NCBI RefSeq assembly: GCF_024707125.1
Contig: NZ_JANQAH010000009.1
Span: forward strand, 62,001-126,000
Direction of reading: 5' to 3'
DNA from: Devosia sp.
Lineage (GTDB): Bacteria; Pseudomonadota; Alphaproteobacteria; Rhizobiales; Devosiaceae
DNA: 64,000 nt
The notes under the pieces were generated by a model, which did not search any database, had not been told where the DNA came from, and was given only the letters and a program-made list of their open reading frames with translations. Positions 52,691-62,725 of the stretch are shown here, piece after piece; the stretch's first letter is position 1, and each line of letters opens with the position of its first letter. The translations under genes and the position numbers were made by a program.

Positions 52691-53450
52691 CCCCATCCAA
52701 GTGATCGACAATCTTGCAGGTCGCGTGACCAACCGGCTGCTGACCCGTTTTCCTGGGCCTATGGTCGAGGTCAGGACCGACACACCCATAGTCAGTTTCA
52801 CGTTCGACGACGTTCCCGATACTGCCCTCAGCAAGGGGGCAGGGATACTCGAGGCTCATGGAGGCCGCGGCACCTTCTATATCGCGGCGGGCATGCTGGG
52901 ACGCGAGGAGGAGGCGCGCAATCTTATCGATGCGGCTGGTTGCGCCGAGCTTGTGGCGCGAGGACACGAAATCGGCTGCCATACCCATTCACACATCAAC
53001 CTGCGGCACGCCTCGCGAAGGCAGCTATACAACGATCTCAGTCACAATGCCGACGCACTGGCGGCCATCTCCCCCAATCTCCAGCCACGCAATTTCGCCT
53101 TCCCCTATAATTCGGGATCCTTCAGGCAGCGGGCCGAACTGGCGCGGCGCTACCGCTCCAGTCGTGGCGGCCTTCCAGGCATCAATCGCGGCATGACCGA
53201 CCGCAGCTTCCTGCGCAGCTACGCGCTACAGCAACCGGATGAAAGCGTAGTGGGAATGCGCGGCCTGATCGACGAAGTCGTGTCCAATCCGGGCTGGCTG
53301 ATTTTCTTCGGCCACGACCTTTCACCCAATCCAACGCCCTATGGCTGCACGCCTGAGAGTTTTGAGGGCCTGGTCCGCCATGCCCGCGAACGCGGCTGTG
53401 CGCTTCTCACGGTCAATCAGGCACTTGACCATTTTGAGGCGACGACATGA
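52683..53450 (+). CDS. Polysaccharide deacetylase (NodB homology)
   Basis: 255 residues. FDDVPD at 41-46 (catalytic base and metal Asp) and HTHSH with H100 and H104 (metal ligands) mark the NodB fold. ..FGHDLSPNPTP.. near the end carries the general-acid His. There is no signal peptide, so it should act on a cytoplasmic or lipid-linked precursor, or be exported otherwise. Free amines produced this way could be the acceptor for the acyl/aminoacyl transferases encoded nearby. ATG 52683 lies inside the previous gene's end; the downstream overlap with the glycosyltransferase is ATGA. Confidence 0.9.
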   Translation: MPDPIQVIDNLAGRVTNRLLTRFPGPMVEVRTDTPIVSFTFDDVPDTALSKGAGILEAHGGRGTFYIAAGMLGREEEARNLIDAAGCAELVARGHEIGCHTHSHINLRHASRRQLYNDLSHNADALAAISPNLQPRNFAFPYNSGSFRQRAELARRYRSSRGGLPGINRGMTDRSFLRSYALQQPDESVVGMRGLIDEVVSNPGWLIFFGHDLSPNPTPYGCTPESFEGLVRHARERGCALLTVNQALDHFEATT

Positions 53451-54685
53451 CCCGACCGGGGCGTCGCCTTCTGGCGATCAACAATTACCACTATCGCCGC
53501 GGCGGCGCGGAGGCGGTGTTCCTCGACCACATGTCCATGTTCAGCCAGGCTGGCTGGGACGTGGCACCCTTCGCCATGCAGTCCGAGCGAAACCTTGCCT
53601 CACCCTGGTCGCGCTACTTCGTTTCCGAGATCGAATTCGGTCAACAGCCCGGTTTTTTGACCAAGCTCAACCATGCCGGCAAAATCATTTATTCGCACGA
53701 GGCCCAACGCGGCATTGCAGCTTTGGTGGAAGAATTTCGCCCAGCAATCGCCCATGCGCACAATGTCTATCACCATCTGTCGCCGGCCATTTTCCGCACG
53801 CTCAAGGCTGCCGGTATTCCCACGGTCATGACCGCCCACGACCTCAAGATCGCATGCCCCGCCTACAAGATGCTCTCGCATGGGCAAGTCTGCGAGAAGT
53901 GCCGGAACGGCAATATCGCGCAGGTTGTGCTGAACCGCTGCGCCAAGGATTCCGTGGCGCTCAGCGGATTGATGCTGCTCGAGACGGCGGTGCACCGCGC
54001 CCTGGGCCTCTATCGGAACACGCTCGACCGCATTGTCGTGCCCAGCCGCTTCTATCGCGACAAGCTCATTGAATGGGGCTGGCCCGCCGAGCTTCTGGTT
54101 TACATTCCCAATTTCGTCGACCCCGCCTTTCTCGCCGGCGAACGTCAGAGCGAGGGCGACTATTATCTTTTCGCCGGACGTCTGGCGCCGGAAAAGGGCG
54201 TCAAGACGCTGATCCATGCTGCAGTGCAGGCCCGAGTGCGGCTGGTTATCGCCGGCACCGGACCCGACGAGAGGGAACTGCGCGCTCTGGCTGAGACCGT
54301 TTCGGCCGATATCGACTTTGTCGGCCATGTGAGCGGTGATCGGTTGCAGCAGCTCATTGGGGCGGCAAAAGCCCTGGTACTGCCCTCGGAATGGTACGAA
54401 AACGCTCCGGTCAGCGTACTCGAGGCCTATGGTCTGGGCCGGCCGGTCATCGGTACCGATATCGGTGGCATTCCCGAATTGATCGAGGCCGAGCACACCG
54501 GGTTGATCGCCCTCCCGGCCAACGCCGACAGTCTGGCAACGCAACTGGCGCGCATGGAGGCCATGGGCGCAGACGGACGAAGCGCCCTCGGTCGTGCTGG
54601 CCACGGCTGGGTCAGTGAAAATTTCTCGGCCGGCGCCTACCAGGCGCGCATGCTTGCACTCTATGCCGAATTGGGGGTCCAATGA
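53447..54685 (+). CDS. Glycosyltransferase family 4
   Basis: 412 residues, GT-B fold. The N-terminal half begins LLAINNYHYRRGGAEAVFLD. The C-terminal nucleotide-sugar domain has LFAGRLAPEKGVKTLI and the EX7E-like ..SEWYENAPVSVLEAYGLG... A cysteine group CPAYKM..CEKCRNG..RC (about 144-172) is unusual but known in some GT4 enzymes. It adds a sugar to the lipid-linked repeat unit. It is coupled by four-base overlaps on both sides. Confidence 0.9.
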   Translation: MTRPGRRLLAINNYHYRRGGAEAVFLDHMSMFSQAGWDVAPFAMQSERNLASPWSRYFVSEIEFGQQPGFLTKLNHAGKIIYSHEAQRGIAALVEEFRPAIAHAHNVYHHLSPAIFRTLKAAGIPTVMTAHDLKIACPAYKMLSHGQVCEKCRNGNIAQVVLNRCAKDSVALSGLMLLETAVHRALGLYRNTLDRIVVPSRFYRDKLIEWGWPAELLVYIPNFVDPAFLAGERQSEGDYYLFAGRLAPEKGVKTLIHAAVQARVRLVIAGTGPDERELRALAETVSADIDFVGHVSGDRLQQLIGAAKALVLPSEWYENAPVSVLEAYGLGRPVIGTDIGGIPELIEAEHTGLIALPANADSLATQLARMEAMGADGRSALGRAGHGWVSENFSAGAYQARMLALYAELGVQ

Positions 54686-55869
54686 CGGAGCGCCGCCGCC
54701 GTAAAAGCTCGGTTGTCATGCTCGGCCTGCGCGGCATCAACGGTCCGCAGGGGGGCGTAGAAACCCATGTCGGCGCGCTGGCGCCGCTGCTCGTAGAACG
54801 CGGTTGGAGCATCGATGTACTGGCGCGCCAGGCTTATATGCCGGGCGGGCGCCAGAGCTTCCGGGGGGTCGGCATCGAACCGATCTGGTCGCCGCGTTCA
54901 AGCAAGTTCGAGGCCCTTGTCCATACCGGCCTGGGCGTGGGATTGGCCGCACTACGGCGACCGGACATCGTGCACATCCATGCCGTCGGGCCGGCCCTCT
55001 TGACGCCGGCAGCGCGCCTGGCGGGGCTCAAGACGCTCGTTACGCATCATGGCTATGATTATGATCGCGACAAATGGGGCCGCATAGCCAAGGAAATTCT
55101 TCGCCTCGGCGAAAAAATGGGCATGCACTGGGCCGATGCGGCGGTTGCGGTCGCCGAAAATGTCGCGCGTGACATGGAGGCGCGCTACGGCCGCCGGGTC
55201 CATTTCCAGCCCAATGGAGTCTTCATGCCAGGCGGTCCCATGGGATCCGACATTCTCCACCAGTTCGACCTTCAGCCCGGCCGCTATGTGCTCAATGTCT
55301 CGCGCCTCGTGCCGGAAAAGCGGCAGCTTGACCTCGTCGCCGCCTATTCGAGACTTGTATCCCCCGATTTCAAGCTGGTTCTGGTTGGCGGAGCCGATCA
55401 CCGCTCCGACTATGAGACACGCTTGCGTCAGGCCGCGACGGCGGTGCCCGGCATCGTCATGACCGGCTATCAAAAGGGTGCAGCACTCAACGACCTTTTC
55501 GCGCATGCCGGACTTTTCGTCCTGCCATCCAGCCACGAAGGCATGCCGATTGCCCTTCTTGAAGGCCTTAGCCACGGGACGCCGGTTCTGGCCAGCGATA
55601 TCGCGGCCAATCTCGGTGTCGGGCTGGAGGCCCGCCATTACTTTCCATTAGGGGATATTGAGGGCCTGGCGCAGCGCATGGCGCACATCATGTCCGCGGC
55701 CCCGTTGCCGGTTGAGCGAATGGCGCAGATCGAGATGGTTCGGCACCGCTTTTCCTGGGACGGCGTTGCCGACGATCTCAGCGCTCTCTATGCCGCGATG
55801 ATGCGGCGAGGGCCCAGTAGAGGCCCTCTGCTCATCCGCGCCGCTCAATCGCGTTCGATCACGAAATAG
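54682..55869 (+). CDS. Glycosyltransferase family 4
   Basis: 395 residues, GT-B fold. ..GPQGGVETHVGALAPLLVERG.. at the N-terminus and ..VSRLVPEKRQLDLVAAYSRL.., ..LPSSHEGMPIALLEGLSHGTPVLASDI.. (EX7E-type) in the donor half. It is the last gene of the plus-strand operon. Its final 25 bases overlap, tail to tail, the glycoside hydrolase gene on the other strand. A 7-bp hairpin inside its last codons (55808-55828) may help termination. Confidence 0.9.
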   Translation: MTERRRRKSSVVMLGLRGINGPQGGVETHVGALAPLLVERGWSIDVLARQAYMPGGRQSFRGVGIEPIWSPRSSKFEALVHTGLGVGLAALRRPDIVHIHAVGPALLTPAARLAGLKTLVTHHGYDYDRDKWGRIAKEILRLGEKMGMHWADAAVAVAENVARDMEARYGRRVHFQPNGVFMPGGPMGSDILHQFDLQPGRYVLNVSRLVPEKRQLDLVAAYSRLVSPDFKLVLVGGADHRSDYETRLRQAATAVPGIVMTGYQKGAALNDLFAHAGLFVLPSSHEGMPIALLEGLSHGTPVLASDIAANLGVGLEARHYFPLGDIEGLAQRMAHIMSAAPLPVERMAQIEMVRHRFSWDGVADDLSALYAAMMRRGPSRGPLLIRAAQSRSITK

Positions 55870-57994
55870 GTCGTCGGCCCGGAAGGCGGGACATTGTCGA
55901 GCCGGACCTGCAGGTCACCCGCGCCTCGGGCAAGTATCTCGTGCACGACACCGTCGAGTCCAACCGGCGCCAACGTCCAGTGTCCGCTGCCCCGCAAAAC
56001 CAGCGAGACCGAAGCGGGGCGGATACGGACCGGCAAGGTACCAAAATCGACAATTTCGCGTTGCGCGGCGTCCGCAAAGCGCATGCCGGTATTCTGGGCA
56101 TCGCTTGCAAAAACGACGAGGATACGCCGGCTTTCTTCCAGCTCACTGCCATCAAGGGATGCAAGGCCAAGCAAGGCGGGACCAGAAGGATCGGCAAAAG
56201 TGGCTGGCCCGATCACCAGTGGCGCTTCCAGCTGCGAGAACGCCACCGCAACCGTCTGCGGCGTTTCGACGACCATTCGCGCCCGATCAGGTGTGATGGT
56301 AATTTCGCCGGTATCGCTGGCATAGCTTCCCTGCCCTGCCAGTGTCACTTGCTCATCCGACAGCGCGCTGGCCGCTACCAGCGGGGCGAAAAAGTCAGTG
56401 GTGACATGGTCCGCCCGTTGGACGGGCAGCGAAGCGGTGGCAATGTCCTGAACCGGGGCCAATCCGATGGCGCTGAAGGCCGCAAGCGCCGTGGCGCTTT
56501 CCGGCTCGCCTGCAAACATCAGGGGACCGAGCGCTGAAGTGCCGTCGATGGGGAAAGCGATTGTTGCTCGCGCAGGGCTAACGTCGCCACGTCGAAACAG
56601 CAGGGCTGCCAATGTTTCGCCGGCGCGAGCGACCGGGTCGAGGGCTATGGCATAGGGCAACATCTGCCGCTTGTGCGGCACGTCTTCCCCGTAGCGAAGC
56701 GCAATAGGCCCGTGCCCATGGCGACAAAGACCATCCCATCCCTGCAGCGCGGCGAGCGCCGGAACGGCGATGCCCGCCTCATAGCGATAGCTGTTCCAGA
56801 ACAAATGGTCATATTCGGTCAGCACGAAGGGACGGCCAAGCCAACGCGTTCCCGCCGCGGCGCGCAGATAGTCGAGCCCCTCGCGCAGTGAACTGCTCTG
56901 CTCGATCCGCGTCCCGGGCGCGTAGCCCGAAACCCAGTCGAAATATGTATTCATCGTTACGACATCGAGCGAGGCGCGACTGATCGATGCCTGTCGGCTG
57001 GGCCAGTTATTGTAGTTGCTGACGGCCCCTTCATATCCCATGGCCCGCAAGTATTCGCTCATGACCCTGGTCCCCTCCCGCTCCACCTCCACGAAGAAGA
57101 GTTGCAGATCGCGCATTCTGCCATTGGGGGCCCACCGGTCGGTGGGTAAGGTAATTGAGCCATCTGCGAGACTCTCGCCGGGGGCAATTCCCCCCCAGGC
57201 TTTGCTCAAGGCATCCTCATCAGCGTAACGTTGCTGTAGCCAAACATTGAATTGGCGCCGCACCGGTTCGGAATAGGCCGGTTCGCCCCGATTGGCGCCA
57301 AGGAGCGATTCGAACTCGAGGCTGCCCTCATTGACAAGCACGATCAGAGCCAGTGCCGGATCGGCAATCGGCGCGAGCCCTGTGTAGGGATTGACCGCGC
57401 CAAGGATGGCATCCTGCAGCCTTTGCCAATGCGCCATGCCCTCCTCGCTCAGCAGCAAATTCTGCTTGAGGCTACCGAAACCATCCCACCGGTCATCATA
57501 GCCGCCGGCACCACCGCGGCCCGAGGTCAGTCCATCCATGACCCAGGAAATGCCCTCACGCTTGAGGGCGGCAAGGAGATAGTGAAAGCGGTCGAGTGCT
57601 TCGGGCGAGAAATCGAAATCCCTCTCACGCTCGAACATCAGCAAGGATTCGACAAAGTGGAATCGCGCCAGATTATAGCCGTGGCGCGCCAATTGCTCGG
57701 CATAGCGGTCGGCCATCGCGTGATCCGGCAGGCCCCCGGAGGCCGGGCTCCAGGCAAGGGAAGCACAGAGCAAGCGCGTCGGCTCGTCCGGCGCGTCGGA
57801 GAAGGCAAAGCGACCGCCGGCCACAACCAGATGCCGAGCCGTCGAAATCGTGCCATTCGGCAGAATCTGGGAGAAATCAATGGGCTTCCGGGCGCAACCT
57901 CCAACCCCTGCTCACGCACCGCCGGCCAGGTTTGGGCGAGCGCTGGCAGGGCAAGCACGGCCAGCCAGAAGATGACGGCGCTAAGTGCGCGCAT
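55845..57994 (-). pseudogene. Secreted glycoside hydrolase (TIM-barrel, GH5-like), single-base frameshift near N-terminus
   Basis: Signal peptide MRALSAVIFWLAVLALPALA starts at ATG 57994 but its frame fails after ..EVAPGSP. The body continues in another frame: IDFSQILPNGTIS.., then about 680 residues. One missing C in the run at 57882-57884 restores a 716-residue protein. The barrel has candidate catalytic glutamates in VNEGSLEF and VLTEYDHLFWN. C-terminal beta-rich domains follow. It would cut or trim the polymer made by this locus, in the periplasm or outside. It may be intact in reality. Confidence 0.78.
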
Positions 57995-58979
57995 CGTGCA
58001 CGACCTGACTTTCAATCCAGGCCGCGGGGTCCCGGCGCGGCGCGAAAAAGCCCAGGGGCAGAGCTGCCGCCATGAACAGCCACGCTGTAACCGCGTAAAA
58101 GCCGAGCTTGAAGCTGTGGTGTTTGGCGCTCATGGCCAGCACGACGCCGGCAATCGCTCCGAGGCAGATGCAAATCGCAAGAACCTTGTCGGGCACGATC
58201 CAAAGGATCGCCAACAACAACACAAGGCCGACATAGACCGCGCCCCAAAGACGGAGTTCGCGAATATCGCGCCAGAGAGCGTTCCAATGGCTCTTGCCGA
58301 GACCGGCCCGCAACACTTCGCCAACGCCGCGCAGGTATTTGCTCCGCCAACGGCGCAGTAGCAGGGCATAGGCGTTCATGCGATAGCCGAAATGCTGCAC
58401 GAACGGTATGTCCAGCCGATGCAGCGACCAGCCCAGCGCCCGCAGGCGCACGCCAAGGTCGAATTCTTCATAACCATGCAGGTTGCGGTCGGACAGATAG
58501 CCCGCCTCGGCAATGGCCGTCCGCCGGTAAAGCCCGCCGCCATTGAGGCGATCGACGGTACCGGATGCCAGCTCCTTGCCGCCGCGTGACTTGCGCCGGG
58601 CAAATTCGAGGTTTTCCAGGTTCATTTCCACGACATGCCCGCCGACCCCGGCAACCTTGGGATTGTCGAGGAGAAAGGCCTGCGCCTTTCCGAGAAATTC
58701 CCGGTCCAACCGCATGTCGCCATCCATCAGGCAGAGGTAGTCGCCCCTGCTATATTGAAAGGCCAGTTGTGGCCCCAGACCGCAGCTCGGCTTTTCCCCC
58801 TCGGCTATCCGGACAACGGCCACGCGATAGCGTGCCGCAATTTCGACAGTACCGTCGGTCGAGCCACTATCGGCCACGATAATCTCGTCGTCGGGTCCGA
58901 TCGCCGCGAGCACGCTTTCAATGGTCGCCGCAATATTCTCCGCCTCGTTCAGAGTTTTGATCAGAACCGAAACGCTCAT
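57981..58979 (-). CDS. Glycosyltransferase family 2
   Basis: 332 residues, GT-A fold. ..VSVLIKTLNEAENIAATIESV.. at the N-terminus, DSGSTDGT and the metal-binding DGD (..LCLMDGDMRLD..) follow. Two or three C-terminal membrane segments (about 240-315) anchor it at the inner membrane. ATG 58979 overlaps the flippase stop by four bases (ATGA), which fixes the start; the frame is open further upstream. It overlaps the hydrolase start by 14 bases. Confidence 0.9.
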   Translation of the reverse strand: MSVSVLIKTLNEAENIAATIESVLAAIGPDDEIIVADSGSTDGTVEIAARYRVAVVRIAEGEKPSCGLGPQLAFQYSRGDYLCLMDGDMRLDREFLGKAQAFLLDNPKVAGVGGHVVEMNLENLEFARRKSRGGKELASGTVDRLNGGGLYRRTAIAEAGYLSDRNLHGYEEFDLGVRLRALGWSLHRLDIPFVQHFGYRMNAYALLLRRWRSKYLRGVGEVLRAGLGKSHWNALWRDIRELRLWGAVYVGLVLLLAILWIVPDKVLAICICLGAIAGVVLAMSAKHHSFKLGFYAVTAWLFMAAALPLGFFAPRRDPAAWIESQVVHDART

Positions 58980-60280
58980 TTCGAATGCACCGGTGCAAGA
59001 GTTTCCGTTTTGGGCAGGCTGTGTCGATCCCGGTCGGCAAGCCTGAGCAGCACCAGCCAAGCGGCCACCGCCGTCGCGAGTTCGGTCGCATAAATGGCGA
59101 AGAAAGCCCCGCTTGTGCCTTCAAGCCAGGTAGCCAGGGCGATGCCCACCCCACCCAGGACCACGGCGCCATTGAAGATCATGGCGCGTTCCAGATGATG
59201 GCCGCTCGAGCCGAGCGCCTCCTGCGCGGTCGCCCAGGCAGCCATCAGAACGATGGTCGGGGCCAGAATCTGGGTAAAGCCGGGCAGGGAAACATATTCG
59301 GCGCCGAAGAGGAGCGGCAGAAGCGGCGCCCCGCAGACAAGCACGAGGGCAGCCACAACAGCTATGCCGATTGATACCGCCAAGACCTTGCGAAAGCGAC
59401 CAAGCGCCTGATGCAAGCCATCGCGCGTCGCAGCGGCCGAACCGGGGTAAAGCAGTCGATTAAGCGCTTCTACGGAAAGATAGCCGCTATCAACGATTCG
59501 CCGCGCCACGGCATAGCTTGCCACTCCTTCTGCACTGGTGAGAGCCGAAAGCAGCAGCAGATCAACATTTTGCCGCAAGGCACGCAGGATGAAAGGCGTC
59601 GAAAACAGTATCCCGTTTCGCATCTCATCCCAGTGAAACACCCAGCTGGGCCGACCAAGCGGGCTTGCCGACCGGATGGAGAGAACGGCGATCGCGGCAT
59701 GGGCGACGAATGCCCAGACTATCCACTCCGCCAGGGTATCGGCGCCAAAGACGAGGCAGCCCAGCACCGCTGCGGCCAGCCTGCCGAGTGCAAAAAAGAT
59801 GACATTGCGATTGGCAGCGGCAAAGTTGGAATGGGCGATGAATATCTGCTCAACCAGCAGAATGACCCGCGCCAGGACAATGTTGGTAACGAGCACGACG
59901 AAGAGCAGCGTCAGATTGATGAGTGGGTCGGCCGAGAGGGTAAAGACCTGCGGCAGGATGACGACGCCCAGCACCACGAGAACCAACCCGCTAATTCCCG
60001 ATATCAGGATGTTGTGGCCGAGAAAGCGTGGATAGAGCGCGGGCTCGCGGGCAACCCTCCGCACCAGCGCCTCCTGAGCGCCAAGACCACAAATCTGGAT
60101 CGCAACAGCCGTAATCGCCGTCAAGGCGATAAAGATACTGAACTCCTCGACGCCCAGGCACCGTGCCAGAATGGCGAAGGTCAACAGCTGCGCAGCGCTG
60201 GAAACAATCAGGCTGCCCCCCGAGGCCGCGTAGGAAAGCCCCATCGGCAACAAAGCGCGCAGGCGCGACGAAACAGGCAT
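58976..60280 (-). CDS. Wzx-like oligosaccharide flippase
   Basis: 434 residues with about twelve to fourteen membrane segments, polysaccharide-synthesis MATE-like (PST) family. ..LLPMGLSYAASGGSLIVSSAAQLLTFAIL.. is a typical N-terminus. It moves the lipid-linked repeat unit across the inner membrane. ATG 60280 is preferred; the longer frame needs TTG 60292. It is coupled to the GT2 gene. Confidence 0.87.
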   Translation of the reverse strand: MPVSSRLRALLPMGLSYAASGGSLIVSSAAQLLTFAILARCLGVEEFSIFIALTAITAVAIQICGLGAQEALVRRVAREPALYPRFLGHNILISGISGLVLVVLGVVILPQVFTLSADPLINLTLLFVVLVTNIVLARVILLVEQIFIAHSNFAAANRNVIFFALGRLAAAVLGCLVFGADTLAEWIVWAFVAHAAIAVLSIRSASPLGRPSWVFHWDEMRNGILFSTPFILRALRQNVDLLLLSALTSAEGVASYAVARRIVDSGYLSVEALNRLLYPGSAAATRDGLHQALGRFRKVLAVSIGIAVVAALVLVCGAPLLPLLFGAEYVSLPGFTQILAPTIVLMAAWATAQEALGSSGHHLERAMIFNGAVVLGGVGIALATWLEGTSGAFFAIYATELATAVAAWLVLLRLADRDRHSLPKTETLAPVHSK

Positions 60281-60376
60281 GAGACCAGCCAATTCAGGAT
60301 CCGTTCGCGGGGATTATCGCATAGTCACGTTCCCACAGGCGCCGCGAAGCCGAAATGGCGTTAACGTGCTGTTGCA

Positions 60377-61042
60377 TCACGGAACGGCGGTGAGCTGAGC
60401 ACAGGCCACACGCGGATTGCCCAAGGCATCATTGGAAAACTGGATTTCGCCATAGTGGCCATCGCGCCTGAGCAACATGGCAACCTGCCGGTCCTGGCCA
60501 AGGCCGAATTCGAAGGCAAGCCAGCCCCCTGGTCGCAGAACGCTTGGGGTGTCGGTAATGAGCCGTTGGTGTATCGAAATGCCATAGGCACCGCCGTCAA
60601 AGGCCTCTCGTGGTTCGTTCACGAGCAGATGCGCGGCCTCCCCGGCCAACTTGCCGGTGGAAATATAGGGCGGATTGCAGACCACCAGATCCACCTTTTC
60701 GCCTGACAGCAAAGGCTCGACCCCGGAAAACATGTCTCCCTGCCCAATGGCCACGCGTTCCTCAAGTCCGAGCCGCTTTGCATTGTCCCTGGCGTGACCG
60801 ACCGTTTCTGCCGTCAGGTCGCTGAGAAACACACGCGCATCCGGCCTCTCATGCGCGATGGCGAGGCCAAGATTTCCTGACCCGCAACACATATCGACAA
60901 CCCGCGGCGCCGCGAAACCAGCAAGCAATCCGATACAAACCCGACCGAGAAGTTCGGTCTCCGCACGCGGCCTGAGGACACCTGGACCTGCCAATAGCGA
61001 GATCGACAAGAATTTATGAAAATTGTCAGAATTATTGATCAT
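60377..61042 (-). CDS. PrmC/HemK-like N5-glutamine or small-molecule methyltransferase
   Basis: 221 residues, SAM-dependent methyltransferase. The SAM motif VVDMCCGSGNLGLAIA (about 48-63), the substrate motif NPPY (CNPPYIS) and the PrmC-type entry LRPRAETELL are present. Release-factor methyltransferases are near 280 residues with an N-terminal helical domain that is missing here. Being first in the flippase-GT2-hydrolase block, it could modify a sugar or protein of the polysaccharide system; a housekeeping role is not excluded. Confidence 0.82.
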   Translation of the reverse strand: MINNSDNFHKFLSISLLAGPGVLRPRAETELLGRVCIGLLAGFAAPRVVDMCCGSGNLGLAIAHERPDARVFLSDLTAETVGHARDNAKRLGLEERVAIGQGDMFSGVEPLLSGEKVDLVVCNPPYISTGKLAGEAAHLLVNEPREAFDGGAYGISIHQRLITDTPSVLRPGGWLAFEFGLGQDRQVAMLLRRDGHYGEIQFSNDALGNPRVACAQLTAVP

Positions 61043-61225
61043 GCCGGAACCCCGACTTTAGTTCGCAGAACGTGTATTTCATTTGCACGAGCGCGAAACC
61101 GAAACGTGGTCTTATCGTTAAAATTTGCATCCCCCTTAAACCTATTAACCCAATGAAGCGAAACTGGAGCACTGCCAGACCTTTGATGTTAGATATTGCG
61201 CGAATGAAAGGCAGCAGTTCCCGAC

Positions 61226-62641
61226 ATGACCCTGCCCGTGGCACAGTCTGAAGCGCGGCGCCGTCGGCGCATCCAGCTTCCAAGCCGAGTCACTTTGGCC
61301 AATGGCATTGCCTTGGTCGAAGGACTGGCCGCCACGATTCTGAGTCTTATCCTCGCCGTCGTGCATCCGCCCTGGCTGGTCATCGGCGTTGCCGTGACCA
61401 CGGGTCTTGTCTATGGCGCGCTGTCGAGCCAGGCCGCTCAGAAATTCCTTCCGCTTGCCGACCTGCGCCAGCCCTTCGCCCTGCACGCGGCATTCAGCTG
61501 GATTCCGACCGCAGCGCTTGCTCTTTTGGTCGCGCTTGCGACATCGCGTTGGAGCCTGTCATGGGGGCGCACTTTTGGTGCTTGGCTGGTTGTTTCGCCC
61601 ATTGTGCTCGTTGCCCTTCGCGTCACAATCTATCGCCAACTTGCCAAGATGCTGGCGCGCGGCCAGTTGCAAGTCGAACGGTTCGGCCTGATTGGCGACG
61701 CGGACTCGATCGCGCGCCTCAGGGCAGACCCCCACATCTGGCAACAGGGCGGTCAAATCGTTACCAGCCTGACGCTGCCCGAAGGGCTATCGTCCCCTTT
61801 GCCCGGCCCCGACATAATCGCCGACTTTGCCAGAAGCTGCGTCGAGAAGAACTGCCAGCACGTGCTTCTCATCGGCGATCTTGAGAGTATCGAGGCCCTG
61901 AGCAATCTGGTCGCGCCCTGCCGCCCCTATGCACTCAATGTACTGCTCTACCCCCGCAGCGTCGTGCAAAACGGCAAGATCAGCCTGGTCGACACCGTGC
62001 CCTTGGGCTCCGTGAATTCCTTGCGCCTGCTGAGCACCCCACTGAACGACACCGGCCGCTTCCTCAAGCGAAGCTTCGACGTTGGGGCGGGAGCGTTGGC
62101 CCTGCTTCTGCTTTCGCCTCTCCTGGTCGCGGTGGCGCTTACCATCCGCCTCACCAGCCCTGGCCCCGCGCTGTTCCGCCAAGAGCGTCGCGGTTTTAAT
62201 GGCCGGAATTTCTACATCCTGAAATTCCGCTCCATGCGGGTGATGGAGAACGGCCGCAACATGCGCCAGGCCCAGGTCAATGATCCCCGCATCACACCGA
62301 TCGGCCGTTTCATCCGCCGCACCAGCATCGATGAATTGCCCCAGCTCATCAATGTCCTGCGCGGCGAGATGAGCCTTGTGGGACCGCGTCCCCATGCCAT
62401 CTCCCATGACGACGAGCTGTCGGGGAAATTTGAGCTTTACGCGCAGCGTCAGCGCATCAAGCCCGGCATTACCGGCTGGGCCCAGGTCAATGGCCATCGC
62501 GGCGATACGTCTACGCAGGACAAGATCGAAGCGCGCACGCTGCATGATCTCTACTATGCGGAAAACTGGTCGATCCTGCTCGATTTCTGGATCGTGCTCC
62601 TGACCATTTTCTCCCCGCGCACGCGGCAGAACGCCCACTGA
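61226..62641 (+). CDS. Priming polyprenyl-phosphate sugar-1-phosphate transferase (WcaJ/PssY-like)
   Basis: 471 residues. N-terminal membrane segments (about 25-140) and a CoA-binding-like domain precede the membrane anchor and catalytic domain: KRSFDVGAGALALLLLSPLL, ..PGPALFRQERRGFNGRNFYILKFRSM.., ..RRTSIDELPQLINVLRGEMSLVGPRP.. and ..KPGITGWAQVNGHRGDT... It transfers the first sugar-phosphate to undecaprenyl phosphate, starting the repeat unit. It is divergent from the methyltransferase gene and 84 bases before the second Wzz-type gene. Confidence 0.95.
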   Translation: MTLPVAQSEARRRRRIQLPSRVTLANGIALVEGLAATILSLILAVVHPPWLVIGVAVTTGLVYGALSSQAAQKFLPLADLRQPFALHAAFSWIPTAALALLVALATSRWSLSWGRTFGAWLVVSPIVLVALRVTIYRQLAKMLARGQLQVERFGLIGDADSIARLRADPHIWQQGGQIVTSLTLPEGLSSPLPGPDIIADFARSCVEKNCQHVLLIGDLESIEALSNLVAPCRPYALNVLLYPRSVVQNGKISLVDTVPLGSVNSLRLLSTPLNDTGRFLKRSFDVGAGALALLLLSPLLVAVALTIRLTSPGPALFRQERRGFNGRNFYILKFRSMRVMENGRNMRQAQVNDPRITPIGRFIRRTSIDELPQLINVLRGEMSLVGPRPHAISHDDELSGKFELYAQRQRIKPGITGWAQVNGHRGDTSTQDKIEARTLHDLYYAENWSILLDFWIVLLTIFSPRTRQNAH

Positions 62642-62725
62642 TCGAGAGGTCACACTTGCATTTTGCAGGTGGATTTGGGGAATATTAACCACGTTGCGTC
62701 ATCGTGTTTCCGAACGGAAATGGCG

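Noticed and set aside
57252..58361. Plus-strand frame of 369 codons over the hydrolase/GT2 junction
   Set aside because: It is antisense to two genes with clear motifs and carries no domain itself.
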